A stretch of 64,000 nucleotides of DNA, from positions 9,571,448 through 9,635,447 of the forward strand of contig JAKSZU010000031.1 in assembly GCA_026018925.1 (NCBI GenBank). Reading direction: 5' to 3'. The position numbers and the translations under genes were made by a program. The notes beneath the pieces were generated by a model. The model searched no databases, was not told the origin of the DNA, and worked only from the letters and a program-made list of their open reading frames with translations. Numbering within the stretch: position 1 is the stretch's first letter; every line of letters begins with the position of its first letter. Shown here piece by piece: positions 32,538-45,496 of the stretch. The DNA comes from Tupaia tana (lineage: Eukaryota > Chordata > Mammalia > Scandentia > Tupaiidae).

Positions 32538-33229
32538 ACAATCCCGAAGGAGTGTTTCTCAACAGAAGTAATTCTCACATTGGAGGCTGCGTGACTTTTT
32601 TGGAGGGGGGGATATCCTGGCCATTGCAGGCTGTGTATCAGTTCCCCTGGACTCAACTCTGTCCACAAGATACCAGTAACATTCCTTTGCCCCGTGTCAA
32701 CCAGAAAGAAATACCTCCAGATTACCAGATGCCTCTCGGACAGGAAGCAGGAATGACTGGTTATATAAAGTACTAAGTTTATGTAACTCATTCACGCATC
32801 GATCATGACAATAATTTTTGTATGTAAAACATTACCTACAGCCAGATTGTAAAAATATTAAACTATAAACATAAAAATCCATAATGCAGCTTTAAGAGAA
32901 AAACAAGTTTGGAAAAGCCAGGAATGAAAATATTGGCAATAACTCTCTTAACAACGATGTAAAAAAAAAAAAAAAAGGAAATACAAATTAAATACAAGGT
33001 AGTCTTGCTTTTTCTCCAGTGAAGGAATTAAAACTCTTTAAATTTCTTCCAGTGCTCAATAATTAAGCCTTAGTTTGATGGTGGGTACATTTCATGTTGG
33101 TAAACTTAGACTCCTAAATTAGAAGGCATGGGACATCTAATTATATTCTACCATGGAATCCATTTCCCCACATTGTAAGTCCTTTTCCCTCCCTAGATTC
33201 TGAATTCCTACATTGTCTGTAGCTTTCTT
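32538..33229. other. Non-coding stretch
   Basis: No feature is recognised beyond a 16-A run near 32960. Confidence 0.5.
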
Positions 33230-33493
33230 TCTTTTTAATTTTTTAAAGGTTTTTCCATAGGGCACGTGCACTCACCAGAAAGAGACAGAGAGATACAGAG
33301 AGAAGGAAAGTGAGAAATCATTCCCCAGAGGGGACAGTCGCATGCAATCCTGTCTCCTCCATTCTTCTCTTGGAATTTTGGGTATGCACACACATGCACC
33401 TGGTGTGAGTTCAAGGCACTGGATCCAGGACTCAAACCACAGTCCATCATGTGGGAGTCCAGTGCTGTAACCATCATGCCACCTGTTGGCCCC
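33230..33493 (-). mobile_element. tRNA-derived SINE, L form
   Basis: Reversed 'ggtttttccatagggcacgt', body, and head 'gccacctgttggcccc'. Confidence 0.9.
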
Positions 33494-33920
33494 TTCTGTA
33501 ACTGTCTTGAACACAAGCATGTTTTACACCCCCAGTTGTTGCTGTGACACAAATGTGACACAAATCACACCTTTCTCTTTGAATCTGATAGGGTTACAGT
33601 ACACTGAAAGCAAAAATAGGATTTTGTGATGCTAAAACTTTCTACCCAAGTTTTTGTCCTTGATAGCATGATTTCTGGATTTGCCTTCATTCATAATCAG
33701 CTTCTTTCAAGTCTCTTTCCTAAAATGACATTTAGAAAATTCCTTTGAAACGGTCTTTAACTCTTCTTTGACGCATCTCACTGCTCTCAACAAATATTTG
33801 TCACACTGGAAACTCAACCTATCGTTATCTAACACCCCCCGAAAAAAAAAAAAGAAAAAAAGAAAGAAAGAAATATTTGCTTTCTAGAATGGTGGGTAAA
33901 TGTTACATCGTTTTCAAAAC
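33494..33920. other. Non-coding stretch with A-rich tract
   Basis: An A-rich run lies at 33840-33872. No gene. Confidence 0.5.
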
Positions 33921-34335
33921 CCACAGAGTTCTACAACACAAAGACGAGGGACTTTAATGAATGATAATACATCATAACTAGTTCACGAATTGTGACAAAA
34001 TGTACCACCCTAGTGCAACATCCTTAAAAAATATATTTATTTAATTCATTTTATTTATTATTATTTTAAATTTTTCTTTAGGGCAGGTGTGCTTACCAGA
34101 GAGAAACAGAAAGAGAGAGAGAACGTGAGAAAGCAAGCCACAAGGTCTGGGACTTAAACTGTGATCAGCCATGTAGTCCAGCACCTTAACTACCATGTCA
34201 CCTGCTGCACCACAAAATCTTAATAATAGAGGAAATTGAGAAAGAGACTATATGAACATATTTTATACTATGTGCTCAATATTTTCATCAATATCGTTCC
34301 AAAAAGAGTCTATTAATTGAAAGAATATATTTAAC
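33921..34335 (+). mobile_element. L1 LINE 3' untranslated end, split by a SINE
   Basis: 'gacgagggactttaatgaat', 'cacgaattgtgacaaaatgt' and 'accaccctagtgcaacatcc' on the left, then 'aataatagaggaaattgag' and 'gagtctattaattg' on the right, follow old L1M 3' UTRs. A short SINE at 34029-34207 interrupts it. Confidence 0.7.
34029..34207 (-). mobile_element. tRNA-derived SINE, S form, inside L1
   Basis: Minus-strand head near 34200, a B-box-like stretch, short body and long A/T tail at 34029-34075. Confidence 0.85.
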
Positions 34336-34621
34336 AGTCAAAGATACTTCACTCTGGAAGGCTGGCCATTAAAATGGAAAACAGTGTGGAAGAACATGTT
34401 CTTGTTTACTGGCAAAACCATCCCCGTTTCACAGGGATCCAGGTCCGAATGGCACAAATAATATTGTTTCCTGTTAAAACTTGAAGGGTGCCCGGTCATT
34501 GGACAAACTTTTCTATACTATTGCTCAAATATTTTGAGGAAGCTCAGCTTACTATTTGAATGGGTGATGGAAAACATAAGAAGGTGTTAAGAAATCTAAA
34601 GTGATTATGGGTGAAATGATT
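34336..34621. other. Non-coding stretch
   Basis: No feature is recognised. Confidence 0.5.
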
Positions 34622-34845
34622 TCTTTTTTTTTAATTTGCCAGAGAGTGCCTGTGCTCTCCAGAGAAAGAGAGAAAGGGTGAGGGAGAGAGCACCCCCTGA
34701 ATGAGTCATGGTCACACCATGGTCCCTTCTCCATTTCTCCATCCTGTAGGGATTTGGAGCAAATATGCACACATGTCTTACCAGATCTCTGGTAAGCCAG
34801 GCAGTTAGCTATGTGGGGTCTGGTTGAGTTCATCAGCAGGCTACA
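34622..34845 (-). mobile_element. Old SINE, L form, spanning the duplication junction
   Basis: The 3' part (34622-34790) lies in sequence with no match before copy A. The 5' part after 34796 matches the start of copy A. The boundary of similarity falls inside the element. Confidence 0.6.
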
Positions 34846-35363
34846 GGGTCAGCCGAGTGGACAAAGTGTTATTCTATGGCACCCATCTGCCGGGGTCTAG
34901 CCTTGGCAGGGGTGGGTTGACTTGTCGGAGGCGGTGCAGGAAAAGAAGACTAATGCCTCAGTGCTTTTTCATGCATGTCCTCAGTCGGACACCTCCCAGA
35001 GATCGCTCTCTGAAGAGTGATGACTGCCAGGAATTATCTTGCCTTTTTATGGAAAAATGTGATACATGCAAGTAAATGGGTGAGGGGCTATGTGTTCTAA
35101 TTATCAGTTCAGTAGGGACCATAGGTTCCATTCAGGGTTGGATTAAGGGTGGGTCTATTGCGGTAGGCAGGTCTTCATGGAATGCAGTTTCAGGAAAGCA
35201 GCTCCAGCAAGCAGAGATAATTATCAGCTGATGCGGCGGCAGCCACCTTGTGATTACTGAACGCGATGCTGAGAAAAGAAAATCTTAAGTATAGATATTA
35301 GTTCTTATGGATCTTAATAAAGAATAATACTTATATAGTTTTATAGGGATCTAAAACTTAATT

Positions 35364-35654
35364 TTTTTCTTTTTTTTTTTGAGAGGTTTTTTGTTTTTTT
35401 TTTTTTTTTTTTTGCTATAGGGCGCATGCACTCGCCAGACAGACAGAGAGAGACATAGAGACAGAAAGCAAGAAATCACCCCCCAGGGGGGATGGTCATG
35501 CCGCAATCCCTTCTCCTCCATTCTCCTCTCGGGATCTTGGACACGCACACACATGTGCCCGGCGTGAGTTTTAAGCCACCGGGTCCAGGACGCGAACCGC
35601 GGTCGACTACGTGGGAGTCCAGCGACATAGCCATTACGCTAACTGCTGGTTCCC
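35364..35654 (-). mobile_element. Young SINE, L form, present only in copy B
   Basis: 13-b target duplication ctaaaacttaatt at 35351-35363 and 35655-35667. Copy A has a single intact target at 562-574. The tail is doubled: a second T run of about 18 interrupts the 3' end between 'gaggttttttg' and 'gctataggg'. Confidence 0.97.
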
Positions 35655-36592
35655 CTAAAACTTAATTTAAGGAATCCTAATATATTTATTTATTTTACTT
35701 GGTGAGGGCGGGAGTGTCCTGGGCCAGTTTTGGCCTAATCTTATTTTACGTAAAGAAAAGATTATTTTTAAGCTTATATTAAATGTATCTTGAAGGGCCT
35801 TCCAAAGGTCACAGTTATTTTTGCCTAAATAGAACTTTAGCACACCCTCTATTGTGACCACAGAGATAAAGCATTGTAATTGACAGTAGGTGATCAGGGC
35901 CAAGGTGAGTGGTCAGGGGATTTTTGGGAAATCTTATCACATACTCAAGAGAGCTATGTAATTTTTTTTATAGTAGTATATCAGGGAGTCAGAGGGGGGT
36001 CGCTTCCCAGCAAGGCTACCACAGTCTCCGGAGCATATAGCAAGCAGCCTTGCCAACATGCTAAATTGACCCAAGTTTTGTTCCTAGGTCCTAAGTCGGG
36101 GGGTGTACAGCAGCAGCTTTGCCAATGTGCTAAACCAACCAAAGCTATGCTCAAAGGTCAAAGGCTCAAAACAGATCCTGAGGCCCCACCAGGTTGGACT
36201 CCTCCATCATCCTTCAGTGGATCATCATACTTAGCTCTTAGCTGGGGCATTGGGCGTTTCAGATAATATTCTGGGAACTATTAGGACACATTTTCAGTAT
36301 AGGTCTAAATTTTTTAGTTAGTGTTTAAGATACTTCCTTTATATAGTTAAATAGAATACATGATCCAAGTGGGGGAAAAGTGGAAAATCTGAATTTTTTA
36401 AATAGGGGCGTGGGATAATTAAATAGTAATGATGGAACATGCATAATCTTCTCCCATGTCAGTCTCACCTAACCCCAGGGAAGACTCTGAGTATTCTTCC
36501 TTTACTAGAAGTGGCCCCAAATGAATGAGCTATTTTAAATCCTTGGGAATGGTCCCTTGGGAGAAAAATGTGGCTATTTCTGATATGGTTAC

Positions 36593-36772
36593 GCATACAC
36601 CCAGCTACCCAACTCATGAGTGTTTATTCCGGAGAAATACAAGCACGTGCCCATGAATATTATGAGTGTTTACAACAGCTTAATTCACAGCAGCCACAAA
36701 TGGGAAACAACCCAGGTGTCCACCAACAGGTAGCTAGGTGAGCACATGTGGCATTAGTGTCTCGATTGGAGA
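36593..36772 (+). mobile_element. L1 LINE 3' fragment
   Basis: Partner of 1492-1700. Confidence 0.8.
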
Positions 36773-36876
36773 CTTGCACATTATACATGTTTTGAAAATC
36801 CACACCATATCCCATAGACATACACAAGGAACTATAGATAAATTACAATTAATAATTAAAAAAAGGATACTGCTCA

Positions 36877-37154
36877 GGGCAGCCTGTGGCCTGGTGGTTA
36901 AAGTGTCTAGATCTCATGTGGCCAACTGCACGGTGTGTGTCCCAGAGCTGGTCACTTGAGAAACATGCTGGGTGTGTGCATCTGTGCCTAAACTCCCAAA
37001 AGGAGGGAGAAATGCAGGAAAAGGGATTGAAGCATGACCATTCCCCATGGGTGGGGAGTTGCTTTCTCATTTTTCTTTTCTCTCTCTTTTTCTTAGTCTC
37101 TCTCCGGCAAGCACACACATCCATTGGCAGATCAGAAAAATAATAAAATAAAAG
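36877..37154 (+). mobile_element. Old tRNA-derived SINE, L form
   Basis: Partner of 1784-2061. Confidence 0.75.
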
Positions 37155-37862
37155 TACATATCAAATGTATCTATCGTGTATTTTTTGGATGTAACTAGCA
37201 CGGTGTTAGGACCAGTATGAATCAGCAAAAATGAAAGGCAAAATTAATGAACTCATCACTATCTCAAAAAGTAAACACAAAACAAAACAAAAAATTCATA
37301 AATAATAAAGTAGAAGGAAGAAGGAAGGTAATGTAGAGATAAAAGCAAAATTTAATTAAATGGGAAAAATACTTTCTAGAGGGCAATTTAATTGACAAAA
37401 TCAAAAGTTTGTGTGTCAAAATGTCCAATAAAATGAACAAGTTAGCACATCTTGTTTAAGAGGCAGGGCAAGAGAGGAGGTAGAAAGAACCAATATTAGA
37501 AATGGAAATGGGAAGACTGTAAGATCTCACCATATCAAAAGTTAGTAGGGAATATATTAAGGCAGTAAATCCTACAAAGATGTAACTTAAAAACAGAGAA
37601 TAAATGGAAAGCCCCAAGCCACACATTCCTTAAGAAAAGAGAATTTCTGCTCCCAATGTTTTTGGTAAGAAAATGCTGGACCCATAAGGCTCCATCAGTA
37701 AATTTTATAAGGCATTCTAAGAACAAATAATTCCAATTTTATTCAAACCCTTATGGGGAACAGAGAAGGAAATGCTCAATAAATCATTTAGCCTAATATT
37801 CTAATACCTGACAAGGCTGCATGAGAAAGAATATGTATGAGACAATCTCCCTCTATATGAAA

Positions 37863-38102
37863 AAAAAAAAGCTAAATAAAACTTTAGCAAGTACCTCCAG
37901 ATATGAATATACACATGTACCCTCCATGGGATGTGGTCACACTGCAATTCCTTTTCCTTCACCTCTTGATCCTGTAGGAATTTGGGGCATGTATACACAC
38001 ATGCCCTATGTGTTTTTTGAGCTACAAGGGCTAGATTTGAACTGTGCGGTTGGCCATGTGGGGTCTGAATCCCTTAACCACCAAACCACAAAGTCGGGCT
38101 GT
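37863..38102 (-). mobile_element. Old tRNA-derived SINE, L form
   Basis: Partner of 2770-3008. Confidence 0.7.
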
Positions 38103-38188
38103 AGGCATTTCCATTTCACTATGAAGTGAATAACTTAATCAGGCCCCTTGAATCCAAATGATGTGAAATCAAAGATATAGTTCATTAG

Positions 38189-38450
38189 GGAACCAGCAGT
38201 TAGCGTAATGGCTATGTCGCTGGACTCCCACGTAGTCGACCGCGGTTCGCGTCTTGGACCCGGTGGCTTACAACTCACGCCGGGCGCGTGTGCGTGCGTG
38301 CCCAAGATCCCGAGAGGAGAATGGAGGAGAAGGGATTGCGGCGTGACCATCCCCCCTGGGGGGTGATTTCTCGCTTTCTATCTCTCTGTCTCTCTCTGTC
38401 TGTCTGGCGAGCGCACGCGCCCTATAGCGAAAAACCTCTCCAAAAAAAAA
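38189..38450 (+). mobile_element. Young tRNA-derived SINE, L form
   Basis: Partner of 3096-3359 with the same gatatagttcattag duplication. Confidence 0.95.
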
Positions 38451-39063
38451 AGATATAGTTCATTAGAGAAGATCCAATTGTTTGGAAAATAAGGTTGAAT
38501 GCCAGTCGTGTGAAAATTAATTTTGGGTAATTATTGCATGATATTCCTGTCCTCTTATTATTTTTTTTTTAGTTTATATATTTATTTATTTTGAATGAGA
38601 GAGAGAGACAGACACCCACAAGAGGGTCTTCACACCACTGTCTATCAATACCTCCAGCCTCAGTCAGCCAGGATCACGATCACGCAGAGTCGTGATCAAG
38701 ACAACCTCAGGGTGTGAACGACAATGTTCCCATGTGGGTTTGTTCTCAGACAACCAGGTCCAGGGGCTGCTTCTCATGACCAAGGACACAGAGGCTGGAG
38801 CAGAGGGGCATTTATATCTGCTATTGGGAGACTGTCAGCAAGCACTATCCAACAGTGTAGAGAAGCTCAACGCGTTCTCGGTGTTTACAGGTAGAAGATG
38901 CAAGCAGCTACAAGTCATTCCTCAGGACTGTCCAGCAGAATCCATGGCTTCTTTCCCCTAGTAATTATCTCACACAGATTCCACGACTCAACATGACTCA
39001 GCACTCAGGCAGGTAGTTCTCATTAGAGGCCTTTCCTTTCTTTTTTTTAAGCATGATTGTATT

Positions 39064-39264
39064 TGGAGCTGGCAGGTGGCATGGTGGTTAAGGCTCTGGA
39101 CTCCCACATGGCCGACCATGGTTTGAATCCCGGACCTGGGGGCTTGCTTTCCTGCTTTCCCTCACTCTCTCTCTCTCTCTCTCTGTCTCTGTCTCTTTCT
39201 GGTCAAATTACACAAATAATAATGACAATAAATGAAATAAGTCTAATAAAAAAAGAAAAATTTT
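39064..39264 (+). mobile_element. tRNA-derived SINE, S form, nested
   Basis: Partner of 3968-4177. Confidence 0.9.
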
Positions 39265-39265
39265 T

Positions 39266-39423
39266 AAAATTATTGTATTTTAACTTTATTATTATTTCCC
39301 AATTTGACCAGAGAGAGACAGAGAGAGGGAAAGCTCGAGAGGAAGCCACCAGGTCTGGCACTTGAACCACAGCTGGCCGTCTGGGCGTCCAGCGCCTTTA
39401 ATCACCACGTCACCTGCTGGCCT
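39266..39423 (-). mobile_element. tRNA-derived SINE, S form, nest host
   Basis: Partner of the SINE body at 4187-4329. The outer duplication has decayed slightly. Confidence 0.85.
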
Positions 39424-39547
39424 CTAGAGGCCTCTCTTAATTTCAAAATGGCTGCAGTCCTGCCAAACCTCAAATTGGCCTGCTTGAGGCATTGTCACAT
39501 CAGAGCGCATTGTGTTTGGATGTCCCTGGGCTGGCTCTTCTTGTCTT

Positions 39548-39796
39548 TTTTATTAGGATTTTTGCTGTAAGGCACATGCACTCTCTGGAGAGAGGCAAAG
39601 AAAGACAGTGAGAGGGAAAGTGAGACATCACCCCCTGTAGGAGATGGCCACACCACAATTCCTTCTCCTCCTGGGATTGCAGGCATACCCACACGCACGC
39701 CTAGCCTGATTTTCAAGCTGCCAGGTCTGAGTTTGGAACCGTGGTCGGCCATGTGGGGGTCGAGCACCTTAACGACTATGCCACCTGCTGGCTCCC
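39548..39796 (-). mobile_element. tRNA-derived SINE, L form
   Basis: Partner of 4452-4703. Confidence 0.9.
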
Positions 39797-40633
39797 CTTC
39801 ATGTCACGTTTAATAAGAATTTATAAAGTAAACATATCTGTAGATACATTTTCCGTGTTCCTTTCTTTTCCCCACAAACTACTCTGGTCGTCAGGTACAC
39901 GTATGTCTCTGATCACATTCCTGAGTGAGTGTTCTCATTCTATGTCTATCTGGATTCGTGGTATTGAATGGACCGACAACACCTCTTCAACTTCACAGAA
40001 AGATGAAATGGAGTTGAATCTCCGTCTGCTCAACAGCAAAGCATTTGCAGCCTTCTAGGGGTTGAGGATTGGAATAGATTTATTCTTCCTATTGCCATGT
40101 GTTGCTCACCTGCAGTGTGGAGTGTTTGGGGTCTCTCCTTTATGGAGCAAGGTCTTCTATCATTTTCAGAGTAAAATGGAATCTCCTTAGCTTAGCGCAC
40201 CCAGTCTGACCTGCTCCATTCACTGCCTCCTCCTTAAATCATCTTGCCCTGATTTCACTGGTTTATATAGATACACCCTGACTTCAGAAAGTTTACAAAA
40301 TAATCTAGTTCCCTCTGCAAGAGAGAATTTCTCTCCCTTTCTTTGCGTAGCCAAGGGCAACTTGTCCCCATGCCTATAAGCAACAAGCTCCTCTTTCCTG
40401 CATGCTCTCACATTGTATTTTATTGGTCCGTTTCCGTATCAGACGCTCCCTGGGTGATAAGCCTTCTGGTGGAAAGACAAGGTCTAATTTGGCTTACTAT
40501 TTTGGGATCTTAACCCAGACATGCCACTTAATGTGCATCAATAATAGAATAATTATGACAATGCACACGTCAGCTGTCAGGTTGGCATGAACAAAAGCAA
40601 ATACTGTTATTTGCTTAAAATAGCAAGGGTAGG

Positions 40634-40780
40634 GGCCAGCAGGTGACGTGGTGGACAAGGTGCTGGACTCCCATATGGCCAACGGAGGTTCAAGACCTGG
40701 ACCCAACGGCTTGCTTTCTGACTCTCACTCTCTCTGGAAAACACACATGCCCTATAACAAGCTCAAATAATAGCAATAAT
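40634..40780 (+). mobile_element. Hybrid SINE, S body with L tail
   Basis: Partner of 5539-5690. Confidence 0.75.
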
Positions 40781-41141
40781 AATAAAAGTTTAAAATATTT
40801 TTTAAAAATCAGAGTCTTCTAAAGTTCACAGAAAATGCATTCTATGAAAAAAATGGTGCATAGACTTCAAAAAATTCATGTACCAAAATAAACTCATATT
40901 TGAACTCTGTTTCCCACGAAGTCCCCTTGCATCGCTTATGGGCATCATCTTTTACATCTCCTTCCAAGATGCACAAGGCAGAGAAAAACCCGTGTCCCAT
41001 TCCCAAATGACAGGACTTGTCCTTCCAGTTGGCGTTTCCTGCCCTTGGGCTCAGACAGTGAGACAGCAGCAAGCACTTCACAGGAAGCTTCACTGCCCAG
41101 TTTGTCAGGAAATGGAGTTCAATCTTCTTCATTATGGAATT

Positions 41142-41382
41142 CTTACCTAAGGAAATAGAAAGGAAATTAGAATCGACTCTATGACAGGACTTTTGATATG
41201 CCCACCTCAAAGCTGAGTTTCCGTGGCACCGGGAGACGTGTCATTCCCAAACGTAGTCCTCTTTAAAGCAGAGGGATTACAGGACTCTCGAAGAAAACCG
41301 AGCAGAACACAGCCTCAGAAAACGGCGGTAGCAGTGTTGGAGTTTAAAGCAATCATAAAAGACTTTTCTAGTGTTGGAGGAA
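41142..41382. other. CpG-rich block identical to copy A
   Basis: About 240 b with about nine CpGs and no difference from 6050-6290 by eye. Function unknown. Confidence 0.5.
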
Positions 41383-42220
41383 AAAAAAAAAAAAACACAA
41401 CCTAGAAAAGCATGTAATTTGAGGCTTCCCAGAATCCAGGCCGCGTAAGCGTGCGGGTCTGTCACTCAGATTTCAACGTTATCGCTCCAGGCACTGACAG
41501 TCTGTGTTTTGTAAAATTGACACAGAAGCATATTTTAAAAGAAATTCTCGTCTCTCAGCTGCTATCCTGTTTGGAAGGTCATGAATGCAGGTAGGATCGG
41601 CTCACCAACAGCAAAGGAGAAGGAGCCCTGGGACAGCAGCAGGGAGGCCACCACCTTGATTTATTCCACGTGACTCTGAGTTTGGAATCCAGAAGACAGA
41701 AGAGCAAAGCTGAATTTCTGCTCATATCAATAATGAATATCCCGTAATGCTGATTGGACCCACAGGGACCAGCAAGGGGGAGGCAGCAGGCGAGTTCTGG
41801 GCAAACCACAAAGCTCAAGAGTTCTATTCTTTGTGCCTATCGTCCTGCTATGAAACTCTGGTCGTTTCACTTAGGTCGCTGGTTCCTGCTTTTCTAATTT
41901 GGACATTTAATGAGGGACCGTATATGTCTGTGGAGGGCCAACTGCTAAGATGACCTGCAGTGACTCCTCTCCTCCTGATAGCCACGAACTTCTGTAAGTC
42001 CCTTCCCTTGGCTAAGGGCTAGGAGGTAGCAATCACTTCTAAAAGAAAATTGCAAAAGTAGGGACCAGGAAGTGAATACATTGGGTGTGTGCGCATCCAC
42101 CCTCCGGGGCTGACTGAGGCTGGCAGTGAACCACAGGGTCAAGATTCTGTAGGGAGGTGCTGGTCTCTGTCTCTCTCACTCATGGAAGAAATAAATACAC
42201 TTTTTAAAATTGGCAAACGG

Positions 42221-42489
42221 GGGAACCAGCAGTTAGCGTAATGGCTATGTCGCTGGACTCCCACGTAGTCGACCGCGGTTCGCATCCCGGACCCGGTGGC
42301 TTAAAACTCACGCCGGGTGCGTGTGCGTGCGTGCCCAAGATCCCGAGAGGAGAATGGAGGAGAGGGGATTGCGGCATGACCATACCCCCGGGGGGTGATT
42401 TCTCACTTTCTGTCTCTATGTCTCTCTCTGTCTGTCTGGCGAGCGCACGTGCCCTATAGCAAAAACCTCTCAAAAAAAAAAAAAAAAAA
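42221..42489 (+). mobile_element. Young tRNA-derived SINE, L form
   Basis: Partner of 7128-7389, with duplication attggcaaacg on both sides. Confidence 0.95.
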
Positions 42490-42576
42490 TTGGCAAACGG
42501 AGTGGATTAGGTTATAAAACACTGTGAGCTTCATCTTGCTAGTAGATATTCATTTTCCTAAAAACCTCCTTTCTTA

Positions 42577-42840
42577 GGACCAGCAGATGGCATAATGGCT
42601 ACGTTGCTGGACTCCCATGTAGCTGACCATGGTTCAAGTCCTGGACCTGGTGGCTTAGACTCATGCTGGGCACATGTGCGTGCATGCCCAAGATCCTGAG
42701 AGGAGAATGGAGGAGAAGGGATTGTGGCATGGCCATCCCCTCCCCAGGGGTATGTGTGATTTCTCGCTTTCTGTTTCTCTGTCTTTCTGGTGAGTGTACA
42801 ACATGCCCTCTAGTGAAAAACTCTAAAACAAACAAACAAA
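42577..42840 (+). mobile_element. tRNA-derived SINE, L form
   Basis: Partner of 7478-7740. Confidence 0.9.
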
Positions 42841-43210
42841 AAAACATCAGATCATAGGCCTGCAGGCACACACCTAAATAAAAATTAAAAAAAAAATTAA
42901 TGAGATGCTCTTACCAACAGTATGTGGACATAAGTGGCTAATATTAGTATTGCTATTGTGGAAACAATGATGAAAGTTATTATGAGAATTATTATGAGAA
43001 CTTCCCCAAGTCGTTAAGACTGGAGAGTGATCACACTAAGAATTGCATCCCAACTTCGGCCTGCAGGGTTCTATTAAACAATTGCATTCTTGAATCGAAA
43101 TGGGTGAGAGATCATCCCTGTACGTGTCATGCTTTCATGAGTCATTCCTGTACTTTGTAGAATTCTCCAATTTTCTTCAGTTAATCTCGGTGGCTAAATA
43201 GTATTTTCTA

Positions 43211-43294
43211 TGGGGTCGTCGGAAAAGTCAGGACGCATTTTTCTGTTTTTATTTTTTTCTAGGCAAAAATGCATCGTGATTTTTGATGGCCCAA
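43211..43294. mobile_element. Mariner-like MITE
   Basis: Partner of 8113-8205 with a shorter T-rich middle. Left end 'tggggtcgtcggaaaagtca'. Confidence 0.75.
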
Positions 43295-43566
43295 TAATAA
43301 GTCAAAGGGACCTTACCACTAACTCTTCTTGTTCCTTTGCACTATTTGCAGTCTGTGTGATACCACCATTGTTCTTCCTTCGGTTTGCTAAAGTCATCTG
43401 CACATCCACCATGTGGCAATCTCTGGTTACCACGAACATCTCTGAATCTTATTTAAATATATGATGTTTGAAATATCCAGAAAGAAAAAAAATAAAAAGT
43501 AGAATTCAGCTAACGGGGTCCTATTACCTGGTATGTGAAAACTTTTTCTAACTCATGTCAGAATCA

Positions 43567-43756
43567 TGATTTTTTTTTAATGATTTAGTTAATTTTATTA
43601 CTATTTTTTTAATTTGCTAGGACATACATGCTCACCAGAGAGAGACAACTAAAAGAGAGAAGGAACATGAGAAAGCAAGCCACCAGGTCCGGGACGCGGA
43701 TCATGGTTGGCCATCTGGGAGTCCAGCACCGTACCCGCCATGCCACTTGCTGGCCT
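43567..43756 (-). mobile_element. tRNA-derived SINE, S form
   Basis: Partner of 8475-8663. Confidence 0.85.
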
Positions 43757-44158
43757 CAAGAAACTATTTTTAATCTACTGTGATAGTCCCTCAATAAAGA
43801 AGGTTATTGTATCTTACTAATGAGCAGATCATTGCTGGCACACACTGTCCCACCTTTCAAAATGTTGTACTTTTTAAATTTAAACGTGTGTTGCCTCTAA
43901 AATTTGTGATTATCTGGCAGGTACAAGGCAATTGTTGGAAGAGAAGACACGCACTAGAATGTGACCAAGGATTCGGGTATGTAGGTAGGTATGTGGCGAG
44001 GCAGATCAGACCCCCTTACACATCCCAACACAGACTAATCTAGAAATTGCAACACATCTACACGACATGAGTTAGGTGAGTTTTTCAAAATCAGGTACTG
44101 TATAGTGGTTGTCTCCAAATAATAAGCAGAAACATTCTTTTAAAAATCACTACCAGGT

Positions 44159-44320
44159 GGGGCCAACAGGGAGTGTGGCAGTTAAGGTGTTGAACTCCCA
44201 TATGGCTGATCATGGTTTGAGTCCTGGACCTGGTGGCTTGCTTTCTCACATTCTCTCTCTCTCTCTCTCTTTCTCTCTGGTCAAACTTAAAAATAAATAA
44301 ATAAGCAATGATGATGAATG
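44159..44320 (+). mobile_element. tRNA-derived SINE, S form
   Basis: Partner of 9064-9230 with a shorter CT run. Confidence 0.9.
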
Positions 44321-44361
44321 AAATTAAATTTTTAAAAATTCTTAAAGAAAAAATTAGTTCC

Positions 44362-44570
44362 AGGTACAAGAAGGTGAGATAGCGGTGGCCCAGCTCAACC
44401 CATATGGAAGGGACTGGGGTTCGTGTCCCTGGGCCACCCTGTACCCATTGGGCATGCAGGTATGAGCCTATGCTTTGGGCTACCTGAGGCTGGGGGGGTG
44501 CGGGGGGGATGGTGTTGGAGAGACTCTTGGGATCTCTCTCTCTCTCCATAAATAAATAACTATTTAAAAA
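44362..44570 (+). mobile_element. Divergent SINE, separate family
   Basis: Partner of 9264-9480. Confidence 0.55.
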
Positions 44571-44913
44571 CAATTCTCTCCCCCAAAGGAAAAGATGAAT
44601 TCTTGCTAGTGAAAGCCTTGCTCAAAGAATTATTAGTAGATTAATATGCATTTGTTATGTCAAGATGTATTGAGCATCCCCATGAGGAGCTTGCACTCTC
44701 TGAAGAGAAAGAGAGGCAGAAACAATTCATTATAACCCAAGGCCACGCATTTCACACAGGGGGAAGGTGAGGCAGAAGGGGAAGGGTGTTAGCAGAAAGG
44801 ATAATTAAGTGCTAGCCTGGGACATGGTGGTTAGGCTCTCCACAGAGGAAGCTGGGTTTCTCGTGGCTGACCAAGGGTCAAATCCTGACGCTGTTGCTTT
44901 GAAAAGCACATCA

Positions 44914-45280
44914 GGGACCAGCAGACGGCATAATGGTTACATCGCTGGACTCCCATGGAATTGACCACGGTTCAAGTCCCAAACCCGGCAGCTTAAAACT
45001 CATACTGGGTGTGTGTGCGTGCATGCCCAAGATCCTGAGAGGCGAATGAAGGAGAAGGGATTGTGACAAGGCCATCCCCCCAGGGGGTGATCTCTCGCTT
45101 TCTGTCTCTCTGTCTCTCCAGTGAGTGCACGTGCCCTATAGCAAAAGTCTCTCTCTAAAAAAAGAAAGAAGAAAGAAAGGAAAAAAGAAAGAAAGAAAGA
45201 AAGAGAGAAAGAGAGAAAGAGAGAAAGAGGAAGGAAGGAAGGAAGGAAGGAAGGAAGGAAGGAAGGAAGGAAGGAAGGAA

Positions 45281-45322
<42 letters not shown>

Positions 45323-45369
45323 AAAAGAAAGAAAGAAAGAAAGAAAGAAAGAGAAAGAAAGAAAAAAAA
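44914..45369 (+). mobile_element. tRNA-derived SINE, L form, with purine tail
   Basis: Partner of 9825-10390. Target duplication gaaaagcacatca on the left and gaaaagtacatca at 45370-45382. Confidence 0.9.
45155..45369 (+). repeat. Purine microsatellite, short allele
   Basis: AAAG and AAGG blocks of about 215 b, without the long (GA)n block of copy A. Confidence 0.97.
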
Positions 45370-45496
45370 GAAAAGTACATCAGAATCAGATGGACACATC
45401 TGTGCCCAGGAGTCTGACAGGATGGAAAATGGAAGAAAACAACAATTGCACCGTGACTTTCAATCTCATTATAGATTGAAAAAAAAAAAAAAAAAA

